Source of the DNA: Bacteroidales bacterium
Lineage (GTDB): Bacteria > Bacteroidota > Bacteroidia > Bacteroidales > UBA4417
Assembly (NCBI GenBank): GCA_016707705.1
Contig: JADJHD010000013.1
Span: 82,374 to 146,373, forward strand
Direction: 5' to 3'
DNA: 64,000 nt
Shown here: positions 62,701 through 64,000 of the stretch, piece by piece
Layout of the letters: every line of letters starts with the position of its first letter
Position numbering within the stretch: position 1 is the stretch's first letter
Translations under genes and position numbers: made by a program
Notes under the pieces: generated by a model
What the model was told of the DNA's origin: nothing
The model's database searches: none
The model's input: the letters and a program-made list of their open reading frames with translations, nothing else

Positions 62701-64000
62701 AACCTTTACTCCGGATCCATCAGTCATGAATATCTTTGCCGTGACAAGCTGGAACTGGTCATTCGGTGACGGTGGCAGCAGCACAATTCAGGCTCCAACC
62801 CATACTTATACTTCTGCCGGAACATTTACCGTATCACTTACTGTAACTGATACCACAGGATGCTCCAACAGTATCAGTCATCCGGTTACCATTGGAGAAG
62901 CTCCAATTGTTGAATTCAGCAACAGCTCACCTTCATGCAGCGGTTCAGATGTACTGTTTGCAGATCAAACCATCCTGAACTCAGGCTACATCGTACGCTG
63001 GAACTGGAATTTTGGTGATGGCAATTCACAAACCATCTACTTCCCTGCATCAGCTGCTACCGCTCATCAGTATCTGCAGTCAGGTAACTTCAATGTTGTA
63101 CTGACAGTATACACCAGCGACAGCTGCTCAGCACAACTATCCAGGACCATTACTATAGGTTCAGCTCCTAATGCAGCCTTCACATCAAGCGGAAGCTGTC
63201 AGGGAACTGCCGTTGAATTCCTCGATGCTTCAAGCGTTGCAGGCAGCCAGATTACAGGCAGAAACTGGAATTTCGGAGATCCTGCAAGTGGCTCAGCCAA
63301 CAGCTCTACTCTGCAGAACCCAAGCCATGTTTACAGCACAGCCGGAACCTATACCGTTCAGCTGATTGTAACCTCCGCATCAGGATGCAACGATACCGTA
63401 ACCAACAGTGTTACCGTAGGACTTCCTCCAACTGTTGACTTCTCTGCAACTTCCGGATGTAACGGAGATACCACTCAATTTATCAGCAGCAGCTTCGTGA
63501 ATATGTCCACAACCCAGAGTTGGTTATGGCAGTTCGGCGATGGACAAACCTCCACTCTGCCTGATCCGATTCACATTTACGCTATTGCAGGTACATATAG
63601 TGTCACACTAACCATTATCAGCAACGGCGGATGCACTGCAAGCAAGACCTCACAGGTAACCGTAAACAGCGGACCTCTGGCTAACTTCAGTGCCGGAACA
63701 CCAACATGTAACCTCAGTCCTGTAACCTTCACCGATCTTACCAATACCAATGGCAATACCATCACTTCATGGACATGGTTATTCGGTGACGGAAACCAGA
63801 TGACCTACACCAGTTACACTTCAAGTCTGCAGCATACCTATACACAGGCCGGTAACTTTATCGTCAAACTGACTGTTCACACACAGAACGGATGCGAGAA
63901 CAGTTTCCAGAAGTCTGTAACGATTTCAGCCGCTCCTGTTGCTGACTTCAGTTACCAGAACAACTGCGAAGGTGAAACAACTGCATTCACTGATCTGACC
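56741..64000 (+). CDS. Giant PKD/SprB-type secreted protein, 3' end outside window
   Basis: An uninterrupted frame of 2420 codons from ATG 56741 to the window edge. Signal peptide: YILILCIALLGGLRAAAQ. Order: PKD-like domain; a CDSYFWNGTTYNTSG unit like the 46-residue repeats of the 8884 gene; SprB-like repeats (57413-58090: VTCYGGSNGSATVQILGG, GTYTVLVTDANGCS). A HYR domain follows (58100-58350: TPPLVVCPPALTLN, DNCGTVTLL), then a cadherin-like/VCBS pair (DIASTNEDTPILIPVLPNDN). Seven AGxDxxxCExxG units come next (58975-60800), five of their starts exactly 267 bases apart. At least eleven PKD domains (WNFGDG type) run from about 61130. SprB-type proteins act as T9SS-exported gliding or attachment adhesins. 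A C-terminal sorting domain is expected beyond the window. No frameshift or stop was found. Confidence 0.9.
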   Translation, partial: MLSRFRYILILCIALLGGLRAAAQIAMPDTVCIGATKHYWVNGSAGSTYTWAINGIPVSGSTNEIYQSWLVVGNYTLTVQETSSTGCIGPVMSGEIIVNPTSSSNSTITACDSYFWNGTTYNTSGNYSFTMPGSSQYGCDSTAYLSLTVNPLVTPTFPGIGPLCQFSTAPFLPTNSNEGIPGTWTPSFVNTSLPGIASYTFTPDPGECAVPSIMNIMINEQPVLSIGSVLNVTCYGGSNGSATVQILGGLGPYTILWDDPALQTTVTASALTAGTYTVLVTDANGCSVAETVTITQPAILNALYTTQNIGCFGATTGGISISNPTGGSGSYEYSIDGINWSSSGTFANLPPGTYTVLIRDANDISCQINLGTSVINQPAAPLSATASIIPESCPSSSDGAIDLTISGGTAPYTILWNTLAVTEDISGLPGGTYSVSIDDANGCNYFNSFLVNTIPDITPPLVVCPPALTLNTNANCEIIIPDFIGLATASDNCGTVTLLQSPVAGTVIPGAIANQIITVTILASDPSGNTSTCSTNITVANHLPVAVNDIASTNEDTPILIPVLPNDNFGCDGPSSSAITISGPASNGTATVNNGGTPLNPTDDQVLYTPNPNYFGTDSFTYTICDSNGDCVTATVNITIIATNDPPVTFNESITLCEGSSFAGNVFNGDFDPDGTVLFSNAILVSPPANGTFIINAAGNYTYTSFAGYFGPEQVIVSICDNGIPGVECTNDTIFISIDAFTAAQAGADQALCEVSSTLLNGNTPVAGNGVWSFVSGPSVPVLTPVSATSVNASGLVTSLTPYVFAYTITNGTCTTSDQVNVFNYAQPTTSFAGVDQAICTLTPAIATMAANTPLIGTGLWTQLTGPSIATINNVNNPNTTISGLIEGTYMFDWTISNGVCNPSSSAVSITISEPAVIFAGPDATICETQGSYLIGSSSEIHTQSFIWSSSGTGSFDNASLLHPTYTPSAADIAAGSVILTLSANGHFPCPDVSDAMTLTISHQASASAGPDAIICETAGSFALTNAIATQFTSVLWNSSGTGSFSNVNAVQPVYTPSAADIASGFVLLSITANSAAPCITVYDTMRLDITRQALAFAGNNDLICETQGTYNLTASTASFYSSLLWTTSGDGSFNNASLLNPVYTPGANDIANGTATLTLTAYALAPCADAVSSMVLNISRQATAFAGPDFNICETQSTVSLAGAVANYYTSLNWTTSGDGTFSNSSAVNPDYFPGPNDIISGNVTLTLTTGSAAPCVTVSDALNILITRTVTADAGPDDDACQGVPYTINGSSAAFFSNITWSHTGLGVLTAANSLHPTYVPSTIESGTITFTFRAYSNAPCTDSIVDIMTLNVHPLPTATISGGTSICEGDTAMLRIDFTGIAPWTVTYTNGIAATTVSGIMTSPYLFSVIAPVGNINYTLSALSDANCTATSAQLYGSALVIVNPTPVTDFTASSSCVNDTTFFVPSGAYLYKINHWTWNFGDGTYGVFNTPVSPTHIYPASGIYNVTLSVEDTVGCVYTISHPVTVRPLPTAYFNFSSPNCVGSATSFTDLSNNGTNQGFIQEWSWNFGDGTAIQTIQFPNTPNITHTFNLPGVYTVTLTVTNSNGCSSSYSNTVVVTPLPEAAFSFNTNCEGEVTQFIDESTTNGTGQVNTWSWNFGDLLSGSSNVSNQQNPVHTYATAGNYLVTLVVSNFNGCIDSVQNMVTINPAPVAAFTSSSGCVGTPTSFWADTTIININTIATYAWDFGDGTTGFNRNAQHTYAAPGTYTVTLTITDLQGCSGSVSHTVTVTTPPSANFFSNANSCNGLPVSFTDQSTASNGYITEWLWNFGDGTTQNILFPAIPNTSHTYALPGTYNVTLTVTNNLGCINTISHTIQVSGGPTANFYSNGNCMESPVSFNDISTVTGMMSVASWNWNFGDPGSGVSNTSNLQNPSHTFAAAGTYSVKLLITTNSGCVDSVTRQIIVKPLPLVGFTAIGSCKGGPATFTPDPSVMNIFAVTSWNWSFGDGGSSTIQAPTHTYTSAGTFTVSLTVTDTTGCSNSISHPVTIGEAPIVEFSNSSPSCSGSDVLFADQTILNSGYIVRWNWNFGDGNSQTIYFPASAATAHQYLQSGNFNVVLTVYTSDSCSAQLSRTITIGSAPNAAFTSSGSCQGTAVEFLDASSVAGSQITGRNWNFGDPASGSANSSTLQNPSHVYSTAGTYTVQLIVTSASGCNDTVTNSVTVGLPPTVDFSATSGCNGDTTQFISSSFVNMSTTQSWLWQFGDGQTSTLPDPIHIYAIAGTYSVTLTIISNGGCTASKTSQVTVNSGPLANFSAGTPTCNLSPVTFTDLTNTNGNTITSWTWLFGDGNQMTYTSYTSSLQHTYTQAGNFIVKLTVHTQNGCENSFQKSVTISAAPVADFSYQNNCEGETTAFTDLT

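Overview
The window is a chromosomal segment of a Bacteroidota bacterium, probably Bacteroidales or a related environmental lineage. Three things point there: promoters of the TAnnTTTG type, start regions that lack Shine-Dalgarno sequences and are A/C-rich, and very large secreted proteins built from Ig/PKD-like repeats, two of them with type IX secretion (T9SS) C-terminal domains. DUF6660, DUF4301, DUF5106-like and PorE-like proteins agree. Several genes are broken by small indels or a stop. That fits either a draft or metagenomic assembly with residual errors or real decay, and the sequence alone cannot separate these.

Layout. 0-7 kb is housekeeping: the tail of a metal ABC permease, a LysM/periplasmic-binding-fold protein, guaA, pepE, an EamA transporter and an SDR oxidoreductase. 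7.1-15.3 kb (minus strand) is a secreted-protein cluster. It holds a 1315-residue protein ending in dockerin-like repeats, then a T9SS type A protein with nine 46-residue repeats (now split by two compensating frameshifts), then a small protein with a Gly-rich motif, hydrophobic segment and basic tail. 16.2-18 kb holds pdxB and a tRNA-Leu cluster in which two intact genes alternate with two degenerate copies. 18-24 kb is a heavy-metal efflux operon: a His/Cys-rich DUF6660 protein, a CzcA-TolC fusion with one frameshift, and a CzcB lipoprotein. 24-31.4 kb carries DUF4301, pdxH, DUF1684, a polytopic membrane protein, a TlpA-like protein and a small exported protein.

31.5-35 kb (minus strand) is the thrS-infC-rpmI-rplT translation operon. 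infC has no ATG, GTG or TTG able to encode the conserved N-terminus; it appears to start at ATA behind a strong Shine-Dalgarno sequence. The infC-rpmI gap is filled by two different 11-bp tandem arrays. 35.2-39.7 kb has a PorE-like OmpA protein, a GH109/Gfo-Idh oxidoreductase with an in-frame stop, and a beta-barrel protein.

40.8-64 kb (plus strand) is a second secreted-protein island. It starts with a T9SS type A protein followed by a second small protein with the same GAPIGGG tail layout as the one at 7.1 kb. Next come three consecutive exported proteins without a T9SS domain that share a C-terminal tail (TSxxYHx-like), two of them made of 89-residue (267-bp) repeats. Last is a giant PKD/SprB-type protein that runs off the window. 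Its ATG directly follows about 300 bp of G-poor sequence with 23 CCC tracts, which gives a dense G-quadruplex motif on the template strand.

Most notable: the repeated pairing of a T9SS protein with a GAPIGGG small protein, the shared tail and 267-bp repeat period in the 45-64 kb island, the C3/G3-tract leader, and the unusual infC start and 11-bp arrays in the translation operon.
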